A stretch of 64,000 nt of DNA. Origin: Lentzea atacamensis (GTDB taxonomy: Bacteria; Actinomycetota; Actinomycetes; Mycobacteriales; Pseudonocardiaceae). Of the stretch, positions 36,096-44,465 are shown in pieces. The notes beneath the pieces are model-generated. The model was not told the origin of the DNA, did not search any database, and saw only the letters and a program-made list of their open reading frames with translations. The stretch spans positions 186,001 through 250,000 of the forward strand of contig NZ_QLTT01000006.1 in NCBI RefSeq assembly GCF_003269295.1, given 5' to 3'. Each line of letters starts with the position of its first letter. Within the stretch, counting starts at the first letter, position 1. The translations under genes and the position numbers were made by a program.

Positions 36096-37382
36096 ATGGT
36101 CATTGACGAAGAGCACGCGTACCGGGTGTGCGCCGCACGCGACGCCCGCTTCGACGGGTGCTTCATCCACGCGGTCCGCACGACCGGCATCTACTGCCGG
36201 CCGTCGTGCCCCGCGGTGACCCCGAAGCGCCGCAACAGCCAGTTCTTCCTGACGGCGGCCGCCGCCCAGTCCGCGGGCTTCCGCGCCTGCCGCCGCTGCC
36301 TGCCGGACGCCGTGCCGGGCTCACCGGAGTGGAACCTGCGCGCCGACCTGGCCGCCCGCGCGATGCGCCTGATCAGCGACGGCGTGGTCGAACGCGACGG
36401 CGTCACGGGCCTCGCCTCCCGCCTGGGCTACTCGGAACGCCACCTGACCCGCGTCCTGACCGCCGAGCTGGGCGCCGGCCCGCTCGCACTGGCCCGCGCC
36501 CACCGCGCCCACGCCGCCCGCCTGCTGATCGAGACGACCGAGCTCCCGTTCGCCGACATCGCCTTCGCCGCGGGCTTCGTCTCGGTCCGCCAGTTCAACG
36601 ACACCATCCGCATGGTCTTCGCCTCGACGCCGTCCGACATGCGCGGCCGTGGCAAAGCTCCGGTCGGCACACCGGGCCGGATCGTCCTGCGTCTCCCGTA
36701 CCGCCAGCCGTTCGACGCGGCTGGTCTGCTGGCCCACTTCCGGCGCCACGCCCTGCCCGGCGTCGAGGAGGTGACCGCCGACTCCTACGCCCGAACGCTG
36801 TCGCTCCCCCACGGCGAAGCCACCGTCCGCCTGACGTTTCCCGCCGACCACGTCCTGTGCTCACTGCGCCTGGCCGACATGCGCGACCTGGGCGCGGCCG
36901 TCTCCCGAGTCCGCCGCCTGCTGGACCTCGACGCCGACCCGGTCGCCGTCGACTCGTTCCTGGGCAAGGACCCCGTGATCGGCCCGCTCGTCCGCGAAAC
37001 GCCGGGCATCCGCGTCCCGGGCAGCGTCGACGGCGCCGAAACCCTCCTGCGGCTGGTGGCCCCTTACGCCGGCGTGCCCCTGCAGGTCCCGGACGGCACG
37101 CTCACCCACCTTTACTCGGCCGCAGACCACCCCGTGACCGAGGCACTGGCGACCGGCAGACTCGCGGTGGACGTGGGCCGCTCGTTCGAGGACCTGACGG
37201 AAGAACTGACCCCGTTGGTCGGCCCGTCGATCGCCGATGAGGTGGCCATGCGGGTGGTGGGAGCACCAGACGTCCTGGTGCTCCCCCCTGCCCTGCGAAA
37301 CCTGACTTCCCACGGCCCAGATTGGCGACCGTGGCGCTCCTACGCCGGAGCACACCTGACGAGGAAGGCTGCAACATCATGA
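36096..37382 (+). CDS. Ada-AlkA fusion with degenerate glycosylase domain
   Basis: 428 residues. The N-terminal Ada zinc module (residues 1-70) keeps C34, C38, C65 and C68 and the usual TTGIYCRPSCPAVTPKRRNS. An AraC helix-turn-helix (ASRLGYSERHLTRVLTAELG) and an AlkA N-terminal domain (IVLRLPYRQPFDAAGLLAHF) follow. The glycosylase part is abnormal. The GQQVS-containing helix after VPGSVDGAE is gone, the HhH LPGIGPWTA reads LVGPSIADEVAMR, and the catalytic-Asp segment reads VLVLPPALRNL. ATG 36096 gives the family N-terminus; ATG 36045 is upstream. It is coupled to ogt by ATGA. Confidence 0.85.
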   Translation: MVIDEEHAYRVCAARDARFDGCFIHAVRTTGIYCRPSCPAVTPKRRNSQFFLTAAAAQSAGFRACRRCLPDAVPGSPEWNLRADLAARAMRLISDGVVERDGVTGLASRLGYSERHLTRVLTAELGAGPLALARAHRAHAARLLIETTELPFADIAFAAGFVSVRQFNDTIRMVFASTPSDMRGRGKAPVGTPGRIVLRLPYRQPFDAAGLLAHFRRHALPGVEEVTADSYARTLSLPHGEATVRLTFPADHVLCSLRLADMRDLGAAVSRVRRLLDLDADPVAVDSFLGKDPVIGPLVRETPGIRVPGSVDGAETLLRLVAPYAGVPLQVPDGTLTHLYSAADHPVTEALATGRLAVDVGRSFEDLTEELTPLVGPSIADEVAMRVVGAPDVLVLPPALRNLTSHGPDWRPWRSYAGAHLTRKAATS

Positions 37383-37876
37383 GCGTCGCACACACGTCCA
37401 CTGTGGACACCCCAGCGGGGCCGTTCACCGCGATCGTCGCGCCGGACGGAGCGGTGCTGGCGAGCGGCTGGACCGCCGACATCGCCCTGCTGACCCCCCA
37501 GATCCACCCGTCACTGGCCCCGTCCTCGGTCACCCCGCGCACCGACCTGGGCGACGTCACCAAGGCCGTGGTCGCCTACCACGAGGGCGACCTGACGGCG
37601 ATCGACACGGTGGAGGTCCGCCAGAAGTCGGGTCCGTTCCTCCAGCACGCGTGGGACGTCCTGCGCACCGTCCGCCCCGGCACCCCGGTCACGTACTCCG
37701 AGTACGCCGAGATGTCCGGCCGCCCGGCAGCCATCCGTGCCGCGGCCTCGGCCTGCGCACGAAACTCAGCAGCCCTCTTCGTCCCGTGCCACCGCGTGAT
37801 CCGCATCGGCGGCAACCTCGGCGGCTTCCGCTGGGGCCTCGACGTGAAGCGCTGGCTGCTGGCCCACGAGGCCTAA
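37379..37876 (+). CDS. ogt: Methylated-DNA-protein-cysteine methyltransferase
   Basis: A 165-residue direct-reversal repair enzyme that takes methyl groups from O6-methylguanine onto the Cys of FVPCHRVIR. The helix-turn-helix (TYSEYAEMSGRPAAIRAAAS) and the GGNLGGFRWGLDVKRWLLAHE tail are complete. ATG at 37379 overlaps the Ada-AlkA stop as ATGA. Its 3' end overlaps the convergent zinc-ribbon gene by 4 bases. Confidence 0.92.
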   Translation: MSVAHTSTVDTPAGPFTAIVAPDGAVLASGWTADIALLTPQIHPSLAPSSVTPRTDLGDVTKAVVAYHEGDLTAIDTVEVRQKSGPFLQHAWDVLRTVRPGTPVTYSEYAEMSGRPAAIRAAASACARNSAALFVPCHRVIRIGGNLGGFRWGLDVKRWLLAHEA

Positions 37877-38412
37877 CCGACGAGGTTGATCTCCGGCGGC
37901 CCGCTCATGGTCACCAGCTCCGTGCCGCACCGCGCGCACGAGCTGGTGACCGGCCAGACCATGTTGCTCTGCAAGGACTTCTGCTCACCGACCCAGTCGT
38001 CCACGCCGGAGTCGCGGCAGGTGTGACACCCCACGCGGTAGTACACGCGAACCCACGGCTTGTCCCCCAGCTCGCTCCCCCGCTCGCCGGGCCGCTTGAG
38101 GTCGGCGAACGGCGACCACCAGAACGACAGCCGGTATCGCAGCGTCTCCACCCCGCCATCCGACGCGGTGTCGAACCCGGTGATCCTGATCGGTGCCGGA
38201 TGCATCCCCGCGTCATCCAGGTCGTCCTGCCACTCCAGCTGCCGCCGGGACGAGTGGCACACACCCTGAGTCGCACCGTGTTGCAGCGCAACGGTTCGCC
38301 CCACCCGGCGGCACACAAAACAATCATGGGAGTACTCCACCCGGTTCGACCACACGAAGTGGGCAGCCGGACTGACGGTGACGCGCGCGGTGACTTCCAC
38401 GTGGGACAGCAC
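37873..38412 (-). CDS. Unrecognised cysteine-motif protein
   Basis: A 179-residue protein I cannot place in a family. It has three CxxC pairs, C31-C34 (DCFVC), C129-C132 (GCHTC) and C159-C162 (CARCG), plus a single C52. These may build one or two zinc ribbons, suggesting a nucleic-acid or structural role. Much of the middle is Trp/Tyr rich (LRYRLSFWWSPFADLKRPGE). GTG at 38412 is the start. It is convergent with ogt. The function is unknown. Confidence 0.7.
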   Translation of the reverse strand: MLSHVEVTARVTVSPAAHFVWSNRVEYSHDCFVCRRVGRTVALQHGATQGVCHSSRRQLEWQDDLDDAGMHPAPIRITGFDTASDGGVETLRYRLSFWWSPFADLKRPGERGSELGDKPWVRVYYRVGCHTCRDSGVDDWVGEQKSLQSNMVWPVTSSCARCGTELVTMSGPPEINLVG

Positions 38413-38544
38413 GAGCCGAGGTTAGAGCCGCCCCACCAATTCGTCCACATGCGACACACACGCCGGCCTCACCCGCGATGGCGACGCCGAGCCGGGCAGG
38501 GTGATCGCAACCCACCAACGCGAGCTGCCCCGCGCAGCCCCACC

Positions 38545-41421
38545 TCAGCCCAGCGAAACCTCGAGCGTGGACCCGGTACGAGCCTTCCGGACCCTCAACC
38601 GAGTGGGAATCCGCTGCCGCAACTCCTCCACGTGCGACACCAGCCCGACAACCCGCCCACCAGCCCGCAACTCGTCCAACGTGTTCATCACGATGTCCAA
38701 CGTGTCCGAGTCGAGCGTCCCGAACCCTTCATCCACGAACAGCGTGTCCAGCAACGCCCCGCCGGTCTCGTTGGCCACGACATCGGCCAGCCCGAGAGCC
38801 AGCGACAACGAAGCCAGGAACGACTCTCCACCGGACAGGGTCTTGGCAGGCCGGGCCCGCCCCGAGTAGTCGTCCAGCACGTCGAGGCTCAACCCACCGC
38901 GAGTCCCCCGCGCCCCAGCCGAGTCCGAGTGCACGAAGCTGTACCGCCCCTGACTCATCCGGTGCAGCCGGGCGGAAGCCGCGACGGCGACCTCTTCCAG
39001 CCGCGCGGCCAGCACGTACGACCGCAGCGTCATCTTCTTGGAGTTCTGCCCGCGCCCGTTGATCACATCGGTGAGCGCGTCGAGCTCCGCGTACGAAGCC
39101 TCCAGCGGCTCCAGCGACTTCCACTCGGCCCGCAACCGGGCAGCCAGCTCACCGACCCGCTCGAACGCCGCACGGGCACGAGCCAGCCGGGTGGCGGCCT
39201 CCGAGGCAGCGGTTCGCGCGGCAGAAGCCGCTGCGGTGACCTCGTTCAGATCCACCGCGGAACCCGGATCGACCTCCGCCAGCTCCTCCAAGGTCGCCAT
39301 GGCCGTGGTACGAGCGCGTTCCCAGGCGGCGATCCGCTCGTCCAGCGCCTGCAGCTTGGCTGCGGGACGAGCAGCGGCAAGGGCCTCGTCGACATCGGCG
39401 AACCCCGCCTCCGCGGCCAACGCGGCCACGGAGGCCTGCTGCTCCTCGACCCTGGCCAGGGCGCTGTCACGCGCCGCTCGCCGATCAGCCAGCTCCACCA
39501 GCGCCTTGGCCAGCCGCAGCAGGTGGTCGCGGCGGGTCAGCACGTCCTCGTGCTCCCCGCGTGCCTTGTCCAGCCGCGCACCGCGTTCCTCGACCACGGT
39601 GACCAGCGACGCGTGCTCGGTGCGCAGCCCGACCAGGTCCTGCTCGACCTTCGCCTTCTCGGCGCCCAGATCGCGGGTCCTGGCCTCCAGCCCGACGAAC
39701 TCGTTCTGCCGCTGCGACCGCGTGCGGGCCAGCTCCAACGCCGCCCGGTACTCGGACAGCGCGACAGCGGGCTCCTCCGAACCCAGGGCCTCCCAGCAGG
39801 CCTGGATGCGCAGCTCCGCGGCGTGGGCGGCGCGTTCGGCCTCGTTGCGGCGATCGAGCGCGGTCTGCTCGTCGCGGGCCGCGTCTTCCTCGTCGGTCGC
39901 GCCGACGCCGCCCAGCATCGGCTGGGCAGGAGCCGGGTGGCTCGGGGAACCGCAGACGGCGCAGGGCTTGCCACGCTTCAGGGCCGCCGCCAGTTCGATG
40001 GCCATGTTCTCGAGGCGTTGCTGGCGGACCTGCTGCAGGACGTCCTTGGCCTTCTGGTGGACGTCGATCGCCTGGTGCAGCTCGTTCTTGGTGCGTTCCA
40101 GGGCCTTGGTCGCACCCGGCAGGGCCTCGGCCGCGTCGGCACGGGTCTTCAGCGACTCCAGGCGGGCTGAGGCTTCCGCGGCCGCGTCGAGCTGGGCACG
40201 GCACTGAGCGAGGCGCTCCGGGAGCACCTCCAGTTCTGCGTTCAGCGCCAGCAGGCGGCGCTCGACCTGGTACGAGGCGTGCTTGAGCTCGGAAAGCCTG
40301 CGCTCATCGGCCTTCTGACGTTCGGCCTCGGCGGCCAGTTCGGCCAGGCCGCCCGCTTCCTCACGGCAGCGCTCGGCGTCCTCCCGCAAGCAGGAGCCGG
40401 TGTAACCCAAGCGCGCCAACGCTTCTGAAGCCCGAGTCTCGTCGCGGACCGCGAACTCGTAGGACTGCTGGAGCTTCGCGATCTCGCCGAACGCCGGCAC
40501 GACCGGGATCGCGCGGCGAGCGGCGTCGCGCTCGGCGAACCACGACGCCGAGTCGGCGGCTTCCACGCGGGCCAGCATGTCGCGGGCCTCGCGGACGCGC
40601 CGGATCTGGTCGGCCTGCACGCGGGCCTGGGCCAGCAGCGCGTCGGCGCCGTCGGCCACGCCTGCCGTCTCCACCGAGTGCGCGTCTGCCTCCCGGACGG
40701 CGAGGGAAAGCCGCTCCAGCACCGACTCCAGCCAGCCCGGCTCGAACGACGGTTCCTCGGAGGCCGCCTCCGCCACGCGGTGCATGAGCTCGACGGCGCC
40801 CCGGCGGCGTTCCTCCAGCACACGGCCGGCCACCACCCGCTTGTCGCGGAACCACTTCTCCACGTCCAGGAAGCGCTCGGTGCCGAAGAGCTTTTCGAGC
40901 AGCACCTCGCGTTCCGCGGTGTCGGAGCGCAGGAAGCGGGCGAACTCTCCCTGCGGCAGCAGCACGACCTGGAAGAACTGCTCGTACGACATGCCCAGCA
41001 TGTCCTCGACGGCGCGGGCCACGTCGTCGATGCGGGTGATGCCCTCGCCGTCCCAGCCCTCGAGCCATGTCAGCGAGCACTTCGCGGGCTGCGTGGTGAA
41101 ACCGCCGCCGCGTTTCTTCGGCCTGTCGAACTCCGGTGAGCGCACGATGCGAAAACGGCGGCTCTGCACCGTCAGCTCCAGCGACACCGACGTCGGCACC
41201 TCGGGATCGGCGTACTCGCAGCGGAGCTTCTTCACGTCGCCACGCGCGCCCGGCACACGGCCGAACAGCGCGAAGGCCACCGCGTCGAGCAGCGTCGTCT
41301 TGCCCGCGCCCGTGTCGCCGTGCAGCAGGAACAGGCCGTCGGCGCCCAGTTCGTCGAAGTCGACGGTCTCGGGTTTCGGGTAGGGCCCGAACGCCGTCAG
41401 CTCCAGGCGGTGCAGTCTCAT
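38545..41421 (-). CDS. sbcC: SbcC, SMC-like subunit of the SbcCD nuclease
   Basis: A 958-residue ABC-type SMC relative. The start is MRLHRLELTAFGPYPKPETV, followed by Walker A (HGDTGAGKTTLLDAVAFALF), two long coiled-coil arms around a zinc hook (CAVCGSPSHPAP), signature LSGGESFLASLSLALGLADV and Walker B LFVDEGFGTLD. With SbcD it opens hairpins and cleaves double-strand ends. ATG at 41421 overlaps the sbcD stop as ATGA. The 59-residue extension upstream is a shadow of sbcD. Confidence 0.94.
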   Translation of the reverse strand: MRLHRLELTAFGPYPKPETVDFDELGADGLFLLHGDTGAGKTTLLDAVAFALFGRVPGARGDVKKLRCEYADPEVPTSVSLELTVQSRRFRIVRSPEFDRPKKRGGGFTTQPAKCSLTWLEGWDGEGITRIDDVARAVEDMLGMSYEQFFQVVLLPQGEFARFLRSDTAEREVLLEKLFGTERFLDVEKWFRDKRVVAGRVLEERRRGAVELMHRVAEAASEEPSFEPGWLESVLERLSLAVREADAHSVETAGVADGADALLAQARVQADQIRRVREARDMLARVEAADSASWFAERDAARRAIPVVPAFGEIAKLQQSYEFAVRDETRASEALARLGYTGSCLREDAERCREEAGGLAELAAEAERQKADERRLSELKHASYQVERRLLALNAELEVLPERLAQCRAQLDAAAEASARLESLKTRADAAEALPGATKALERTKNELHQAIDVHQKAKDVLQQVRQQRLENMAIELAAALKRGKPCAVCGSPSHPAPAQPMLGGVGATDEEDAARDEQTALDRRNEAERAAHAAELRIQACWEALGSEEPAVALSEYRAALELARTRSQRQNEFVGLEARTRDLGAEKAKVEQDLVGLRTEHASLVTVVEERGARLDKARGEHEDVLTRRDHLLRLAKALVELADRRAARDSALARVEEQQASVAALAAEAGFADVDEALAAARPAAKLQALDERIAAWERARTTAMATLEELAEVDPGSAVDLNEVTAAASAARTAASEAATRLARARAAFERVGELAARLRAEWKSLEPLEASYAELDALTDVINGRGQNSKKMTLRSYVLAARLEEVAVAASARLHRMSQGRYSFVHSDSAGARGTRGGLSLDVLDDYSGRARPAKTLSGGESFLASLSLALGLADVVANETGGALLDTLFVDEGFGTLDSDTLDIVMNTLDELRAGGRVVGLVSHVEELRQRIPTRLRVRKARTGSTLEVSLG

Positions 41422-42557
41422 TGCTCCTGCTCCCTCGCCACCGAAGCGAACGCCTCCCGCAGCAACGACATCTCCGCCTCGGAAGGCTCGGACCCGCGGG
41501 CGTCGGACACGAAGCAGCAGGCCACTTCCTCGTCCGTGCGTCCGCGCACCCGTTCCGCGTACGTCATGTTGTGCTGCAGGCCCTGCTCCGGCCGCCACTC
41601 CACGTGCACCGCGTGCTCGAACCGCTGCTGCAGCTGCCGCAACGCGTCCATCGGCCGCACCTGATCGGTCAGCACCACGGACAGGAAGTGATCTTCCAGC
41701 GGCATGTGCGCCGGATCGGCCAGCACGTCCGCGAGAGTGCCCGTCACCGTCGCCAGCTGACGCGGCACCGGCAGCTCACGCCGTTCCACGCCGACGAGCC
41801 CGCCCGCGTCCAGCTCCACCAGCCACACCGACTTGCGGTGCCGCGCCTCGGAGAACGAGTACGCCAGCGGACTGCCCGAGTAGCGCAGGTTCTCGGCCAG
41901 GGTCTGCGGCCCGTGCAGATGCCCGAGGGCCACGTAGTCGACACCCGAGAACACCTGCATCGACACGTCCTGCACGCCACCCACGGCGATGGTCCGCTCC
42001 GACTCCGACGGCGCCCCGCCCGTGACGAACGCGTGCGCCAGCACCACCGACCGCGCCTCCCGGCCGGCCAGATCGGCCCGGATCCGCCGCATCGCCTCGG
42101 TCAGCACGGGAGCGTGCCCCTTGTCGGCCACCCCGAGCGCGTGCCGCGCGGGCTCCGGCTCCAGGAACGGAATCCCGTACACCGCGACCGGCCCGTGCTC
42201 GTCCTCCAGCTCGACCGGCTTGTCCAGCAACGAGATCTGCGTGCGCAGGTGCAGCCCGCCCGCCGCGGCGAACTCCCCGAACACCCCGATCCGCGCCGCC
42301 GAGTCGTGGTTGCCGGGCGTGATCACGATCCGCGCACCGGCCGCGCGGATCCGCATCAGCACCCGCGCGCACAACGCCACCGCGTCGGCGGACGGCACCG
42401 CGCGGTCGTAGAGGTCGCCGGAGATGACCACGACGTCGACCTTCTCGGAAGACACCAGGTCAGCGAGGCCGCTCAGCACCGACTCCTGCTCGACGAGCAG
42501 GTCGCGGCCGTGGAAGGTGCGCCCCACGTGCCAGTCGGAGGTGTGCAGGATCCGCAT
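41418..42557 (-). CDS. sbcD: SbcD, nuclease subunit of SbcCD
   Basis: A 379-residue Mre11-type metallophosphoesterase. It has MRILHTSDWHVGRTFHGRDL, VVVISGDLYDRAVPSADAV, ITPGNHDSAARI and LAHAFVTGG, then a phosphoesterase HxH (ALGHLHGPQTL). ATG at 42557 gives the family's standard N-terminus, rather than the upstream in-frame start at 42587. It is co-transcribed with sbcC. Confidence 0.94.
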   Translation of the reverse strand: MRILHTSDWHVGRTFHGRDLLVEQESVLSGLADLVSSEKVDVVVISGDLYDRAVPSADAVALCARVLMRIRAAGARIVITPGNHDSAARIGVFGEFAAAGGLHLRTQISLLDKPVELEDEHGPVAVYGIPFLEPEPARHALGVADKGHAPVLTEAMRRIRADLAGREARSVVLAHAFVTGGAPSESERTIAVGGVQDVSMQVFSGVDYVALGHLHGPQTLAENLRYSGSPLAYSFSEARHRKSVWLVELDAGGLVGVERRELPVPRQLATVTGTLADVLADPAHMPLEDHFLSVVLTDQVRPMDALRQLQQRFEHAVHVEWRPEQGLQHNMTYAERVRGRTDEEVACCFVSDARGSEPSEAEMSLLREAFASVAREQEQ

Positions 42558-42656
42558 GGGACCAACCGTAGAGACGAGGTCCGACAAAACTTCGGGAGGG
42601 TTCCCGGCGTGTCACCCGATCGAGTTCAACATCTTTGAGGGAGCATCATCGGTGCC

Positions 42657-43568
42657 GTGACCGCAGTGATCATCACCGCCTCGCTCGTCCTGGCCCTCGT
42701 CAGCGCCGGGGCGCTGGTGTTCGTCTGGCGCCTGTACCAGGACAGCGTTCGCCGCACCGACGAGGCGCTCAACGCCATCAGCGCCGAACGCGCGCGCTAC
42801 GACGCCCAGCAACAAGCCCTGCAACGGTACGAAGTGGCGTTCTCCAGCGTCAGCGGCCGCGGCGAGCTCGGCGAACAGGTCCTCGTCGAAACGGCGCGCG
42901 CACTGGGCCTGAGGGAGAACCTCCACTACACGCTCCAGACCGACGTCGCGGGCGGCGGAGCGGTGCGGCCGGACATGGTCCTGAACGTCGGCGGCGGCCG
43001 CATGGTCCCGGTCGACTCGAAGATGTCCATGGCCTGCTGGGCCGAAGCGGTCGAAACGGACGATCCGCAGGAACGCCAGGACGCGCTGCGGGTCCACGTC
43101 CGGAACATCCGCTCGCGCGCCGCCGAACTGGCGGGCAAGGGCTACCAGCGCTGGGCCGACGCGATCTACGGCACGATCATGTTCGTCCCCAACGACGGCG
43201 CCGTCGTCGCCGCCATCGACACCGACCCCGAACTGCTGCGCTGGCTGCTGGACCGGCGGATCTTCCTCTGCGGTCCGACCGGATTCGCCGTGATCGCCTC
43301 GAGCGCGATGTTCGCGGTCACCGAACGGGCCCTCGCCGACGACGTCGAACAGGTCAGGCTGCAGGCGGGCCGCGCGAACCGGGCCGCCGACACCGCCATC
43401 GAGGCCGTCAACCTCTCCACCACCCACCTGCAGCGCTTCCTCTCCGCAAGGCGCCGCGAACTGGACGCCCTCGAAGGCTTCCGGGCGAGCGTCGAGCCAC
43501 TCACCGACGCCTCCGCCACCCCCACGCCCCTCCCTCTCGTCCGAAGGGCGGACGAACAGTCCGCATAA
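42657..43568 (+). CDS. rmuC: DNA recombination protein RmuC
   Basis: A 303-residue protein with an N-terminal membrane helix (VIITASLVLALVSAGALVFV), a coiled coil and the RmuC core (RGELGEQVLVETARALGLRE, RPDMVLNVGGGRMVPVDSKM). The DSK segment is the PD-(D/E)xK-like core, and GTIMFVPNDGAVVAAIDTDP and LCGPTGFAVIASSAM follow. RmuC limits inversion at short inverted repeats. The protein is shorter than the E. coli one (about 475), as is usual in actinomycetes. GTG at 42657; GAGGGAG lies 13 bases upstream. Divergent from sbcD. Confidence 0.88.
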   Translation: MTAVIITASLVLALVSAGALVFVWRLYQDSVRRTDEALNAISAERARYDAQQQALQRYEVAFSSVSGRGELGEQVLVETARALGLRENLHYTLQTDVAGGGAVRPDMVLNVGGGRMVPVDSKMSMACWAEAVETDDPQERQDALRVHVRNIRSRAAELAGKGYQRWADAIYGTIMFVPNDGAVVAAIDTDPELLRWLLDRRIFLCGPTGFAVIASSAMFAVTERALADDVEQVRLQAGRANRAADTAIEAVNLSTTHLQRFLSARRRELDALEGFRASVEPLTDASATPTPLPLVRRADEQSA

Positions 43569-43657
43569 AACGCACGCAGCGTGCCGTCAGGTTGCTTCTG
43601 GGTGAGAAAGCCGCGGACTGACGAACACCGAATGGCCGAACGGCTACCGTGTGCGGC

Positions 43658-44371
43658 GTGAGTGACGTGCGCGACCGTTCGGCTGCCTTCGACGACGTCG
43701 AGGACTACGAGGCCGTTCCGTGGAACTACAAGGCCATCTTCGGGTCGTTCAAGGGCATCCCGTGGTGGGCCGCGATCCTGTGCGCCCTGGTCCCGGCGTT
43801 CATCGGCGCGTTCATCGACATCAGCTCCAGCAAGACCGTCGGCTGGACGTTCAACGCCGTGTTCTTCGTCGGCGCACTCGTCGCGATCCTGCTGGTCCAG
43901 CGCCGCAGCCTGTTCGCACCGATGGTGCAGCCGCCGCTCGTCCTCGCCGCCACGGTGCCGCTGCTCGTGATGCTCACCGGCGGCGTCCAGAAGGGCGGCC
44001 TGGCAGCCATGGCGATCGGCCTGGCCAAGCCGCTGGTCGACAGCTTCCCGGTCATGGCCGTCACCACCGCCGTGACCGTCACGCTCGGCATCATCCGGAT
44101 CGTCATCCAGAAGGACCCGAACCAGCCGTCCAAGGACGAGGTCCGCGAGGCCAAGGCGGAGCTGAAGAGCCGCGGCAAGCCCGAGGCCCGCAAGCCCACC
44201 CGCGAGGAGCCCGCCGAGGACCGCCCGCGCCGGCCCCGTCCGGAAGGCACCCCGGCCCGTCGCCCGCGTCCCGAGGGCGCTCCTGCCCGCCGCCCGCGCC
44301 CGGAAGGTGCCGCCCGCGGCGAGCGTCCGGCCGGGCAGCGCAGGCCGAGGCCACCCCGCGAAGACCGCTAG
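43658..44371 (+). CDS. DUF6542 membrane protein
   Basis: A 237-residue protein with four hydrophobic helices (WAAILCALVPAFIGAFIDI; AVFFVGALVAILLV; PLVLAATVPLLVMLTG; VMAVTTAVTVTLGIIRIVI). A long basic Pro/Arg tail carries three near-copies of RRPRPEGxPA. It matches DUF6542, found beside ispH and ychF in actinobacteria. A -10-like TACCGT lies at 43645-43650, so GTG 43658 may be a leaderless start; GTG 43649 is an alternative. The function is unknown. Confidence 0.75.
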   Translation: MSDVRDRSAAFDDVEDYEAVPWNYKAIFGSFKGIPWWAAILCALVPAFIGAFIDISSSKTVGWTFNAVFFVGALVAILLVQRRSLFAPMVQPPLVLAATVPLLVMLTGGVQKGGLAAMAIGLAKPLVDSFPVMAVTTAVTVTLGIIRIVIQKDPNQPSKDEVREAKAELKSRGKPEARKPTREEPAEDRPRRPRPEGTPARRPRPEGAPARRPRPEGAARGERPAGQRRPRPPREDR

Positions 44372-44385
44372 GCCGGCCTTGACCC

Positions 44386-44434
44386 GTTGTCCGTGATCGG
44401 ACCCGCGAACGTCGTACAACGGATCACGGACAAC
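44386..44434. repeat. Inverted repeat upstream of the nSTAND gene
   Basis: GTTGTCCGTGATC (44386-44398) faces GATCACGGACAAC (44422-44434), a perfect 13-bp inverted repeat with a 23-base centre. It lies 32 bases before the nSTAND start and may be an operator or the terminator of the DUF6542 gene. Confidence 0.65.
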
Positions 44435-44465
44435 ACCCCCCCTGACCAGCACGCACTCTGCCAGC

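Noticed and set aside
39038-40207. Ser/Ala-rich plus-strand frame of 389 residues opposite sbcC
   Set aside because: Antisense shadow of the coiled-coil gene; low-complexity composition and no start signal.
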